In this document: piece by piece, positions 33,938-40,956 of the stretch
Numbering within the stretch: position 1 is the stretch's first letter
Layout of the letters: the number at the start of each line of letters is the position of its first letter
From: CAVWTN01 sp963757945
GTDB taxonomy: Bacteria > Vulcanimicrobiota > Vulcanimicrobiia > Vulcanimicrobiales > Vulcanimicrobiaceae
Assembly: GCA_963757945.1 (NCBI GenBank)
Contig: CAVWTN010000001.1
Span: 372,001 to 436,000, forward strand
Length of the DNA: 64,000 bases
Reading direction: 5' to 3'
Made by a program: the position numbers and the translations under genes
The notes under the pieces: model-generated
The model's input: only the letters and a program-made list of their open reading frames with translations
Database searches by the model: none
Told to the model about the DNA's origin: nothing

Positions 33938-33957
33938 TATTCGAATATTGCAGTATT
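33928..33957 (-). promoter_or_regulatory. Tandem AT-rich operator-like dyads at the ArsR start
   Basis: On the plus strand two 14-bp near-palindromes, AATATCGCACTATT (33928-33941) and AATATTGCAGTATT (33944-33957), repeat with a 16-bp period. Each has AATA...TATT arms like ArsR/SmtB operators. A 10-bp perfect palindrome (TATTCGAATA, 33938-33947) spans the junction. The first overlaps the proposed GTG start codon, so binding could block transcription and translation start (autoregulation). The block is strikingly AT-rich for this genome. Confidence 0.55.
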
Positions 33958-34031
33958 TGAGGGCTCGAGTCCTCCTCGCGCGCTTTCGAGCCTCCGGGTG
34001 CTCTAGCCCGGCGAGCGCTGACCGAGGACCG

Positions 34032-35138
34032 CTAGCCTCTCGCCCGGTTCGCCGGAGCGACGTCGTGCGCGCCGAGCTGCCTGCCGCGCAGGAACTGCGG
34101 CGCGCAATACGCCTCGGCTCCCAGCGCATCCGCCGCGTCCCAGACGAACCGCGGGTGGCGGATGAACCCGCGCGCGATCGCGACGGCGTCGCAGACGCCG
34201 TCCTCGATCAATTGCGCGGCGAGCCGCGGATCGTCGATGCGGCCGACCGCGATCGTGGGAACGCCCGCCGCCCGCCGGATCGCGCCGGCGAACTCCGCCT
34301 GATAGGCCGGGTAGACGTCGATCCGCTGCAGCGGGGAAAGCCCGCCTCCGGAGACGTCGATGAAGTCGCAGCCAAGCGCGCGCAGCTCATGCGCGAATGC
34401 GATCGAATCCTCGAGCGACCAACCGCCCTCCGCGAAATCGGTCGCGCTGATCCGAATGCCGAGCGGCTTTTGGCTGGGCCAGGCCGCGCGAACGGCCGCG
34501 AAGACTTCGAGCGGGAAACGCATGCGGTTCTCGCGGCTGCCGCCGTAGTCATCATCGCGCAAATTCGAAAGCGGCGAGAGAAACTCGTGCAGCAAGTACC
34601 CGTGCGCACCGTGCACTTCGATGACGTCGAGATCGATGCGCGCCGCGCGGTGCGCCGCGGCGACGAACTCGTCGCGTACGCCGCGCAACTCGTCGCGCGT
34701 GAGCGCGTGCGGCACGTGCCAGCCCTCGTCGAACGCGAGCGCCGACGGCGCGACCGGCGTCCAGCCCTCGGGGCCGCGCACCGGCCCGCTCCCTTCCCAG
34801 GGGACCATGGTCGCCGCCTTGCGGCCCGCGTGCGCGAGCTGCGTGCCGAGCGGCGATGCGCCGTATTTCCGGTAGAATGCGACGACGCGCGCGAGCGCCG
34901 CCTCGTTCTCGTCGGAGTACAAGCCCAAGCAGCGGGGCGTGATCCGCCCGGCGGCGCTGACGTGCGTCGCCTCCGTCAACACGAGCCCGGGCCCGGAAAC
35001 CGCATACTGCCCGAGGCTCATCACGTGCCAATCGGTCGCGCCCCCGTCGTCGGCGGAATACTGGCACATCGGCGAAACGACGATCCGATTGGCAAGTTCG
35101 AGCGAGCGCAGGTCGAGCGGCGAAAATAAGCTAGGCAT
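34032..35138 (-). CDS. NADH:flavin oxidoreductase (Old Yellow Enzyme, YqjM-like)
   Basis: A 368-residue FMN enzyme of the OYE family starting at MPSLFSPLDLRSLELANRIV. The motifs NRIVVSPMCQYSADDG, EVHGAHGYLLHEFLSPLSNLRDDDYGGS and VAIARGFIRHPRFV are classical; the Cys in PMCQYS and the YGGS loop match the YqjM (thermophilic-like) class. It reduces alpha,beta-unsaturated compounds using NAD(P)H; the natural substrate is unknown. It is the only gene of its transcript and is convergent to none. Confidence 0.92.
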   Translation of the reverse strand: MPSLFSPLDLRSLELANRIVVSPMCQYSADDGGATDWHVMSLGQYAVSGPGLVLTEATHVSAAGRITPRCLGLYSDENEAALARVVAFYRKYGASPLGTQLAHAGRKAATMVPWEGSGPVRGPEGWTPVAPSALAFDEGWHVPHALTRDELRGVRDEFVAAAHRAARIDLDVIEVHGAHGYLLHEFLSPLSNLRDDDYGGSRENRMRFPLEVFAAVRAAWPSQKPLGIRISATDFAEGGWSLEDSIAFAHELRALGCDFIDVSGGGLSPLQRIDVYPAYQAEFAGAIRRAAGVPTIAVGRIDDPRLAAQLIEDGVCDAVAIARGFIRHPRFVWDAADALGAEAYCAPQFLRGRQLGAHDVAPANRARG

Positions 35139-35180
35139 GCTAGCGACAACGCCGCAAGCGGTCGGGCGGGTTGCGCTGCG

Positions 35181-35207
35181 CTGACCCTTCGACGAGGTCA
35201 GGGCGCC
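35181..35207. repeat. Intergenic repeat related to the one at 634, with hairpin
   Basis: CTGACCCTTCGACGAGGTCAG forms arms CTGACC/GGTCAG around a short loop. It shares CCTTCGAC...TCAGG with the copy inside the KH-protein gene (634-662) and resembles short dispersed repeats in GC-rich bacteria. It lies in the gap between the flavin oxidoreductase gene and tRNA-Ser. Confidence 0.45.
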
Positions 35208-35248
35208 AGGGCGCCGTCGCGCATCGGGCGAAACCGAGGCCGACCCCT

Positions 35249-35339
35249 GGAGAGGTGGCAGAGTGGTCGAATGCACTCGCTTGGAAAGCGAGCAGACGTG
35301 ATGAGCGTCTCGGGAGTTCGAATCTCCCCCTCTCCGCCA
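35249..35339 (+). tRNA. tRNA-Ser (anticodon GGA)
   Basis: A 91-nt class II tRNA. Acceptor arms GGAGAGG (35249-35255) and CCTCTCC (35329-35335) pair perfectly, followed by G and an encoded CCA. The D-arm starts TGGCAGAGTGGTCGAA. The anticodon stem CTCGC/GCGAG holds loop TTGGAAA, anticodon GGA at 35283-35285, reading UCC and UCU. There is a long variable arm typical of tRNA-Ser and a TTCGAAT T-loop. It is complete. Confidence 0.97.
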
Positions 35340-35387
35340 ATCGCGCGATCGCGCCGCTGACTCACCAAACGCTCGGCGACAACCGAT

Positions 35388-36026
35388 ATGGCTCTCATGG
35401 GAGGGCTGTATTTCACGGGTTGCATTCCGCTCGGCCTCATGCTGATCGCGCTGTTGTCACGCGCGGCGACGCCGCCGGAGCGGCGATGGTACAGCGCGCG
35501 CGACCCGGCCTTTCGGATGGCTCTTGAGGTGATCATCGGCATCGTCCTGCTGGTGGGAGCGCTGCGCGTGCTTCCCGGCGAGGCGCGCACCGCGGGCGCG
35601 TACTCGACGGATTGGAGCTGCCGCCAAGGGACGAGCTTGGACATGCAGACGGTCACCGGGATGTGCACCGTCCAGAAGGGCGTCGTGCGCGCAAGATATA
35701 CGACCGGCTCAAAAGGCGGTCGGTCGTACTATCTCACGGTTTCCACCGCGGATGGGCGCCTGCATTCGGCGTACATTCCGGGGGACGGCGACAGCATGGC
35801 CGTGTGGAACGCAGCCGACGGGCACCCGGAAACGCCCGCTCGCGTGCAACTGGTGAACGGACGCGTCACGCTCGTCACCACGGACGCAGGCACGGCGACG
35901 ACGCAGTTCATGCCGCAAGCCACGCTCTCCGGCAGCGAAATCTTCGCGTCCTTCGGCGCAGGGCTCGTCCTCGCCGGAGTCCTGGAAGGCGCCCTGGCGG
36001 CGCTGTTCTTACCGGCCGGGTGGTAG
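35388..36026 (+). CDS. Membrane protein of unknown function
   Basis: A 212-residue protein. Two N-terminal hydrophobic segments (GLYFTGCIPLGLMLIALLS and VIIGIVLLVGALRVL) and one C-terminal (IFASFGAGLVLAGVLEGALAALFL) flank a soluble domain of about 110 residues. The latter is rich in Tyr, Thr and Gly (RSYYLTVSTADGRLHSAYIPGDG) and contains a pair of cysteines (SCRQG and MCTVQ). It is convergent with cysK and shares a strong terminator hairpin with it. No family is recognised. Confidence 0.65.
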   Translation: MALMGGLYFTGCIPLGLMLIALLSRAATPPERRWYSARDPAFRMALEVIIGIVLLVGALRVLPGEARTAGAYSTDWSCRQGTSLDMQTVTGMCTVQKGVVRARYTTGSKGGRSYYLTVSTADGRLHSAYIPGDGDSMAVWNAADGHPETPARVQLVNGRVTLVTTDAGTATTQFMPQATLSGSEIFASFGAGLVLAGVLEGALAALFLPAGW

Positions 36027-36119
36027 CGAAAGCGTTTGACGGTTGAGGAACGTGCCGATATCATCGGCGCCGCGACATACGACGCTAGACGGCGCTAAGC
36101 CGCGCCTGACCGCCTGCGG

Positions 36120-36157
36120 CCCCTCGCCCGTGCGATCGGACGCGCGGGCGAGGGGCG
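36120..36157. terminator. Bidirectional GC-rich hairpin between convergent genes
   Basis: A perfect 12-bp stem (GCCCCTCGCCCG, 36120-36131, with CGGGCGAGGGGC, 36146-36157) around a 14-nt loop. It is placed between a plus-strand gene ending at 36026 and cysK ending at 36169 on the minus strand. No T-tract is seen, so termination strength is uncertain. Confidence 0.5.
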
Positions 36158-36168
36158 GGGCGGACCGC

Positions 36169-37137
36169 TTAGACGGTGACGAGCACGTCGTCGACGACGT
36201 TCGCTTCCTGATCGGCGAAGACGGGGTTCGAGAGATAGCGTTCGCCCGTGTCGCAGCCGATCGTCACGATCGTCTTGCCCGCGAATTCGGGACGCGCCGC
36301 GACTTGCAGCGCCGCCCAGATGTTCGCGCCTGCGGAGATGCCGACGAGCAGGCCTTCCTCGCGTGCGGCGCGGCGCGCCGTCGCGATCGCGTCCTCGTTC
36401 GTCACGCGAATGATCTCGTTGTAGATCTGCGTGTTCAGCACGTCGGGCACGAAGCCGGCGCCGGTCCCTTGGATCTTGTGCGGGCCGGGCTTGCCGCCTG
36501 AGAGCACGGGCGACGCATCCGGTTCGACGGCGATCACGTAGGTCTCGGGCTTGCGAGCCTTGAGCACCTCGCCGACGCCCGTCACCGTTCCGCCGGTGCC
36601 GACCGCTGAGACGAGCACGTCGACCGCGCCGTCGGTGTCGTTCCAGATCTCCTCGGCCGTCGTGCGGCGATGGATCTCCGGGTTCGCCGGATTCTTGAAC
36701 TGCTGCGGCTGGAAGTACTTGCCGGGATCGCTCGCGCGGATCTCCTCAGCCTTGCGAATCGCTCCGGGCATCCCCTCGGCGCCGGGCGTGAGGATCAGCT
36801 GCGCTCCGTACGCCTTGAGCAGGTTCCGGCGCTCGATCGTCATGGTGTCGGGCATCGTGAGGACGAGTTTATAGCCCTTGGCCGCGGCCACGAACGCGAG
36901 CGCGATCCCCGTGTTGCCGCTGGTCGGCTCGATGATGATGGTGTCGGGGCGCAGCTTCCCGTCGCGCTCGGCCGCCTCGATCAGCGAGACCCCGATGCGG
37001 TCCTTGACGCTGCCCGCGGGGTTGAACGATTCCAGCTTGACGAGGACGGTCCCGGCGAGGCCCTTGTTGAGCCGGGGAATCTTGACGAGCGGCGTGTTTC
37101 CGACCGTATCGGTGATATTCTCGAATATGCGTGCCAT
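36169..37137 (-). CDS. cysK: Cysteine synthase A (O-acetylserine sulfhydrylase)
   Basis: A 322-residue PLP enzyme making cysteine from O-acetylserine and sulfide. The PLP lysine is in FNPAGSVKDRIGVSL, the substrate-binding loop is EPTSGNTGIALAFVAA, and the phosphate loop is SAVGTGGTVTGVGEVLK. The C-terminal region (TIGCDTGERYLSNPVF) is conserved. The start is at the ATG at 37137 with AGGGAG upstream. An intrinsic terminator ends only about 15 bp before the start, and a Cys-rich leader ORF precedes it, which suggests control by attenuation in response to cysteine; see those entries. Confidence 0.97.
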   Translation of the reverse strand: MARIFENITDTVGNTPLVKIPRLNKGLAGTVLVKLESFNPAGSVKDRIGVSLIEAAERDGKLRPDTIIIEPTSGNTGIALAFVAAAKGYKLVLTMPDTMTIERRNLLKAYGAQLILTPGAEGMPGAIRKAEEIRASDPGKYFQPQQFKNPANPEIHRRTTAEEIWNDTDGAVDVLVSAVGTGGTVTGVGEVLKARKPETYVIAVEPDASPVLSGGKPGPHKIQGTGAGFVPDVLNTQIYNEIIRVTNEDAIATARRAAREEGLLVGISAGANIWAALQVAARPEFAGKTIVTIGCDTGERYLSNPVFADQEANVVDDVLVTV

Positions 37138-37152
37138 GCGTGCTCCCTAGAG

Positions 37153-37187
37153 AAAAAAAGAAAACCCTCTGCCGGTTCGGCAGAAGG
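37153..37187 (-). terminator. Intrinsic terminator in the cysK leader (attenuator)
   Basis: On the minus strand a 10-bp stem (CCTTCTGCCG / CGGCAGAGGG, one G-U pair) with a 3-nt loop AAC is followed by TTTTCTTTTTTT, an ideal Rho-independent terminator. It lies between the cysteine leader ORF and cysK, so unless it is disrupted cysK is not transcribed. Its left arm and loop (CCGAACC) are exactly complementary to GGTTCGG inside the leader ORF (37238-37244), which provides an antiterminator. Confidence 0.85.
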
Positions 37188-37210
37188 TCCGTGCTGCGAA
37201 GAACGATGTC

Positions 37211-37291
37211 CTAAGATTTACGCGCGCACAGCCTCCCCCGAACCATCGAGGGTCCACAACAGCAGCGCGAAGCCATTGGGAGGCAGAACAT
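37211..37291 (-). CDS. Cysteine-rich leader peptide upstream of cysK
   Basis: A 26-codon ORF, ATG at 37291 to TAG at 37211, encoding a peptide that starts MFCLPMASRCCCGPSM. Cys codons occur at positions 3, 10, 11, 12 and 22; the triple run TGC TGT TGT is at 37264-37256. It has no Shine-Dalgarno, but a well-formed promoter ends only 7 nt before the ATG, so the mRNA is probably leaderless. A GGTTCGG stretch in the ORF is complementary to the downstream terminator. This is the layout expected for attenuation by stalling at Cys codons when charged tRNA-Cys is scarce. The peptide's function is to be translated, not to act. Confidence 0.7.
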   Translation of the reverse strand: MFCLPMASRCCCGPSMVRGRLCARKS

Positions 37292-37298
37292 CGGTTTG

Positions 37299-37327
37299 AG
37301 GCTAGCATTCCCTCGGCGACGCGTCAA
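37299..37327 (-). promoter_or_regulatory. Promoter of the cysK leader transcript
   Basis: On the minus strand a consensus-like -35 TTGACG (37327-37322), a 17-bp spacer and an extended -10 TGCTAGCCT (TAGCCT at 37304-37299). The predicted start is at about 37292, right at the leader-peptide ATG. The -35 overlaps the stop codon of the upstream NTF2-like gene. Confidence 0.6.
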
Positions 37328-37869
37328 GGATGCCGCGGGGCCGGGCGAGGGGCCGGGGCCGCGGAAGGGGTGGACGGCGTCGGCGGCGCGGGCGTTTCGG
37401 GCGCGGAGACGAGCTGTTCGTGGGCCGTCACGATCCGCCATTGGCCGCGCTGCTTCGCCGCCACCCACGACGAGAGTCCGTACTGCTTGCGCTCCCATTG
37501 CGGCGCGGTCGCGCCGTAGATCCACCAGCGCACGTCGATGGCGACCACGCCCGGCGCCAAGCTGCGGGAGTCGATCCGCACGAAGTGGATCTGGGCGTCC
37601 TTGAACGGATCGCTGAACGCCGCGCGGGCGGCCGCCATGATCGCCCAACTCCCGTGTAGGGTCAGCCCCGTCGTGTCGGTCGATTCGGCGTCGTCGCTGA
37701 AGGAGCGCCCGAGCGCCGTCGCATCGTGCCGGTTCCATGCGGCGAAGTAGCTCTCGACGAACAGCGAGAGCACGAACGCCGAATCTTCCGCGCCCCGCGC
37801 GTAGCCGTTGCGCCCGCTCGCGAGGAGCAGCGCCGCGGCGAGAACGGCGGCGGCGAGCGCGCGCCTCAA
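37324..37869 (-). CDS. Exported NTF2-like (SgcJ/EcaC or DUF4440-type) protein
   Basis: A 181-residue protein starting at a TTG that overlaps the aldehyde dehydrogenase-like stop (TTGA). It has a signal peptide (RALAAAVLAAALLLASGRNGYA) and an NTF2-like fold: LFVESYFAAWNRHDATALGRSFSDDAESTD, followed by LHGSWAIMAAARAAFS and WWIYGATAPQWERKQYGLSSWVAAKQRGQWRIVTAHEQ. The C-terminus is Pro/Ala-rich. The function of this exported family is unknown, with ligand-binding or hydrolase-like possibilities. Confidence 0.75.
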   Translation of the reverse strand: MRRALAAAVLAAALLLASGRNGYARGAEDSAFVLSLFVESYFAAWNRHDATALGRSFSDDAESTDTTGLTLHGSWAIMAAARAAFSDPFKDAQIHFVRIDSRSLAPGVVAIDVRWWIYGATAPQWERKQYGLSSWVAAKQRGQWRIVTAHEQLVSAPETPAPPTPSTPSAAPAPRPAPRHP

Positions 37870-38747
37870 ATCGCGAACGGGTGCCAGATCGTCTTGATCT
37901 CCGTGAAGGCGGTGACGTCGTCGAGGCTCTGCATCTCGGCTGAGAACCAGGCCGCCCGGGCCGGCGCCTCGCGCATTCGCGTGCGCTTGAGGTTCTCGGA
38001 ACTCATGCGTTCCAACTCGGCCGAGAACGGGCGATCGAGGCCCACGGCGTCGAGCGCGTTGACGTCCATGTGCCGCGCCAGGTGCGGCGCGAGCTCGATG
38101 CGCTTCCCCGTCAAGACGTTCACGGCGCCGGGCGGCAGATCGCAGGTCGCCAGGCACTCCGCGAACGCAACGGCCGTGAACGGGTCGGTCTCCGAGGCGA
38201 CCGCGACGACGGTGTTCCCCGCGACGAGCGGCGGCACGATCGTCGAGACCAGCCCGAGCAAGCCCGGCGAATCCGGCGCGACGATGCCGACCACGCCGAC
38301 GGGCTCCGCGCCCGAGACGCTCAGATACGGCCCTGCGACGGGGTTGCGCGACGACACGAGCGAGGCATACTTGTCGCACCAGCCGGCAAACCAGACCGTG
38401 CGGTCGATCGCGGCGTCGACTTCGCGAAACGCCTCGCTGTCGGTCTCCGCGGCGGCCCTCAGCCGCGCGGCGAGGTGATCGCGCTGCGATTCGATCATCT
38501 CGGCGAGCCGGTAGAGCACCAGGCCCCGGCTTGCGGCGTCCAGCCCCGACCAGCGCCCGAACGCCGCGCGCGCGGCCGCGACCGCATCGCGCAGGTCCTT
38601 GCGGGAGGCGCGGGCGACGTTGATGACACCGGCCGGCGTCTCGAACTGATCGCTGCGTGCCGATTCCGAACGCACGAACGCGCCGTCGATGAACAGCTTG
38701 TGCATCTTGCGGACGTCGAGCCGCACGGGCTCGCGATGCTTCGGCAT
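37866..38747 (-). CDS. Short aldehyde dehydrogenase family protein lacking the catalytic segment
   Basis: A 293-residue protein from the ATG at 38747 (MPKHREPVRLDVRKMHKLFIDG). It matches the N-terminal half of ALDH: LFIDGAFVRSESARS, AAFGRWSGLDAASRGLVLYRLAEMIE, GVVGIVAPDSPGLLGLVSTIVPPLVAGNTVV, up to PPGAVNVLTGKRIEL. It then skips the central region containing the catalytic Glu and Cys (LELGGK and GQxC) and resumes near a C-terminal tail ending FTEIKTIWHPFAI. Full ALDHs have about 480 residues. It may be an inactive partner of the complete ALDH next to deoC at 49643, as pairs of long and short ALDHs occur with deoC in Actinobacteria. It is divergent to hyuA, whose ATG lies 85 bp away. Confidence 0.75.
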   Translation of the reverse strand: MPKHREPVRLDVRKMHKLFIDGAFVRSESARSDQFETPAGVINVARASRKDLRDAVAAARAAFGRWSGLDAASRGLVLYRLAEMIESQRDHLAARLRAAAETDSEAFREVDAAIDRTVWFAGWCDKYASLVSSRNPVAGPYLSVSGAEPVGVVGIVAPDSPGLLGLVSTIVPPLVAGNTVVAVASETDPFTAVAFAECLATCDLPPGAVNVLTGKRIELAPHLARHMDVNALDAVGLDRPFSAELERMSSENLKRTRMREAPARAAWFSAEMQSLDDVTAFTEIKTIWHPFAI

Positions 38748-38832
38748 GCGGCCTTCGTACGACGCTGCGCGGCGGCGAACCTCGAACGCGAGCAAGCGAG
38801 GAAACGCGATTCGCACGTGCCAAACGCAAAGC

Positions 38833-40956
38833 ATGTCGAACGCACGCCGGCGCGTGAGAGTCGGAATCGACGTAGGTGGGACGTTCACGGACCTCGTCGC
38901 GCTCGACGAGGCCGGTGCTCCGCTCGCGCGCATCAAGGTGCCCTCGACGCCGCGCGCGCCCGAGACCGGCGTGCTGGCCGCGCTCGCAGCGTTGCTGGAA
39001 GAGGTCCCGCCGCAAGCGATCGCGCTGCTCTCGCACTCAAGCACGATCGCGACGAACGCGCTGCTCGGGCAGATGCACCTCAAGCTGCCGCGCATCGCCC
39101 TGCTGACGACCGAGGGTTTTCGCGACGTCCTCGAGATCGGGCGGCAGAACCGCAGCGAAGTCTACAACCTCGCCGTCAAGCGCCCGCGTCCGCTCGTCGA
39201 GCGGCGGCGGCGGCTCGGCGTGCGCGAACGCTGCGATCCCTTCGGCGCCGTCGTCGTTCCGCTCGAAGCGCCCGAACTCGAGCGCATCGCCGGCGCGGTC
39301 GAACGGCTGCGCGTCTCGGGCGTCGCCGTCTCCTATTTGCATTCGTATGCGAACCCGCTGCACGAACGCGCCACGCGCACCGCGTTGCACGCGAGGCTGC
39401 CGCATCTCGACGTGACGCTCTCGAGCGACGTCGACCCGGAGTATCGCGAGTACGAACGCACGAGCACGGCCGTGGTCAACGCGCTCTTGCGCCCGCTCGT
39501 GCGCGGGTACCTCGAGCGGCTCGCGGCGGGCGCGCGCGAACGCGGCGTCGGCGCGCCGATCTACGTGATGCAATCCAGCGGCGGCACGGCCGCGCTCGAT
39601 GCGGTCGTGGACCACCCCGCGACGATGCTGGAGAGCGGGCCCGCCGCGGGCGCGATCGGCGCCGCGTTCTTGGGGCGCGCGCTCGGCATCGACAACGTGC
39701 TCTCGTTCGACATGGGTGGCACGACGGCGAAGGCCGGAACGATCGTGGGCGGCGAGCCGCAAGTCGCGCTCGAATTCGAAGCGGCCGGCCGCACGCACTC
39801 GGGCCGCGCCGTCAAAGGCTCGGGGTATCCGGTCCGGTTCCCGTTCGTCGATCTCGCGGAGGTCAGCGCCGGCGGCGGAACGATCGCGTTCGTGGACGAG
39901 GGCGGAGCGCTGCGCGTCGGACCGCTCTCGGCCGGTGCCGACCCCGGGCCCGCCGCGTACGGCCGCGGGCGCGCGGCCACCGTGACGGATGCGAACCTCG
40001 TGCTCGGCCGCTTGAGCGGGCGCGCGCTGCTCGGCGGTGCGCTGCCGATCGACGTCGCGCGCTCGCGGCGCGCGCTCGCGCGCTTGCGCAAGAGCTTGCC
40101 CGAACGCGATCTCGACCAACTCGATCTCGACGGGCTCGCGGCCGGGATCGTGCGCATCGTCGACGCCGAGATGGCGAAGATCCTGCGCATCGTCACGGTC
40201 GAGCGGGGCTTGGACCCGCGCGATTTCACGCTGATCGCGTTCGGGGGCGCGGGCCCGCTGCACGCCTGCGCGCTCGCTGAGGATCTCGCGATCCCGCGGG
40301 TCGTGATTCCGCTCGATCCGGGGCTCTTCTCGGCGTTCGGCCTGCTCGCCGCGGACGTGCGCGCGAGCGCCGTGCGCACGTTCGTCGAGCGCGTGGAGCT
40401 GGTCGATCCGGCCGAGGTGGAAGCCGCGTTCCGCGTCATGGAGGTCGACGGCCGGCAAGAACTGCGCCGCCAGGGCGTCGCGGCGAAGGCGATCGCGTTC
40501 GTGCGAGAGCTCGACATGCGCTATCTCGGCCAGGGCTTCGAACTCTCGATCCCGGCGCCGAAGCCCTTCGATCTTGGCGCGCGCGGCGCCGCGCTCGCTC
40601 GCTTTCACGAGAAGCACGCGCAGACCTACGGTTATTCGGCCCCGGAGATTCCCGTCGAGATCGTCAGCGCGCGTTCGACGGCGCTCGGCGCGCTGACGAA
40701 GCCTGTGCTCGGAACGATCGAAGCGCGCGGCGCCGAGGAGCCCGCGCCGGGCGCGCTGCTGGAGCGGCGCAGCGTTTATCAAAGCGGACTCGGGCGCACG
40801 GACACGGCGGTCTACGCGCGCGCGGCGCTCGCGGCGGGAAACCGGCTGACGGGGCCCGCGCTCGTCGAGCAATACGATTCGTGCACGTTGATCGCGCCCG
40901 GCTGGTTCGCGCGCATCGACACGCGCGGCAACATCGTGATGGAGCGCAACGCATGA
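38833..40956 (+). CDS. hyuA: Hydantoinase/oxoprolinase family protein, A subunit
   Basis: A 707-residue protein of the HyuA family, starting at the ATG at 38833 (MSNARRRVRVGIDVGGTFTDLVALDEAG). ASKHA ATPase motifs are the N-terminal VGIDVGGTFTD, LSHSSTIATNALLGQ and NVLSFDMGGTTAKAG. It acts with HyuB in ATP-dependent ring opening of hydantoins, 5-oxoproline or similar substrates; acetophenone carboxylase is also related, so the substrate is uncertain. Its stop overlaps the hyuB start by 4 bp. Confidence 0.88.
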   Translation: MSNARRRVRVGIDVGGTFTDLVALDEAGAPLARIKVPSTPRAPETGVLAALAALLEEVPPQAIALLSHSSTIATNALLGQMHLKLPRIALLTTEGFRDVLEIGRQNRSEVYNLAVKRPRPLVERRRRLGVRERCDPFGAVVVPLEAPELERIAGAVERLRVSGVAVSYLHSYANPLHERATRTALHARLPHLDVTLSSDVDPEYREYERTSTAVVNALLRPLVRGYLERLAAGARERGVGAPIYVMQSSGGTAALDAVVDHPATMLESGPAAGAIGAAFLGRALGIDNVLSFDMGGTTAKAGTIVGGEPQVALEFEAAGRTHSGRAVKGSGYPVRFPFVDLAEVSAGGGTIAFVDEGGALRVGPLSAGADPGPAAYGRGRAATVTDANLVLGRLSGRALLGGALPIDVARSRRALARLRKSLPERDLDQLDLDGLAAGIVRIVDAEMAKILRIVTVERGLDPRDFTLIAFGGAGPLHACALAEDLAIPRVVIPLDPGLFSAFGLLAADVRASAVRTFVERVELVDPAEVEAAFRVMEVDGRQELRRQGVAAKAIAFVRELDMRYLGQGFELSIPAPKPFDLGARGAALARFHEKHAQTYGYSAPEIPVEIVSARSTALGALTKPVLGTIEARGAEEPAPGALLERRSVYQSGLGRTDTAVYARAALAAGNRLTGPALVEQYDSCTLIAPGWFARIDTRGNIVMERNA

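Noticed and set aside
37138..37300. T-box or SAM riboswitch upstream of cysK
   Set aside because: No AGGGTGGnACCGCG T-box sequence and no SAM-I core were found; the leader ORF with a Cys run explains the terminator better.
37866..38747. Calling the short aldehyde dehydrogenase a pseudogene
   Set aside because: The frame is intact, has a normal start, keeps an ALDH-like C-terminal tail and overlaps its neighbour cleanly, so decay is not shown.
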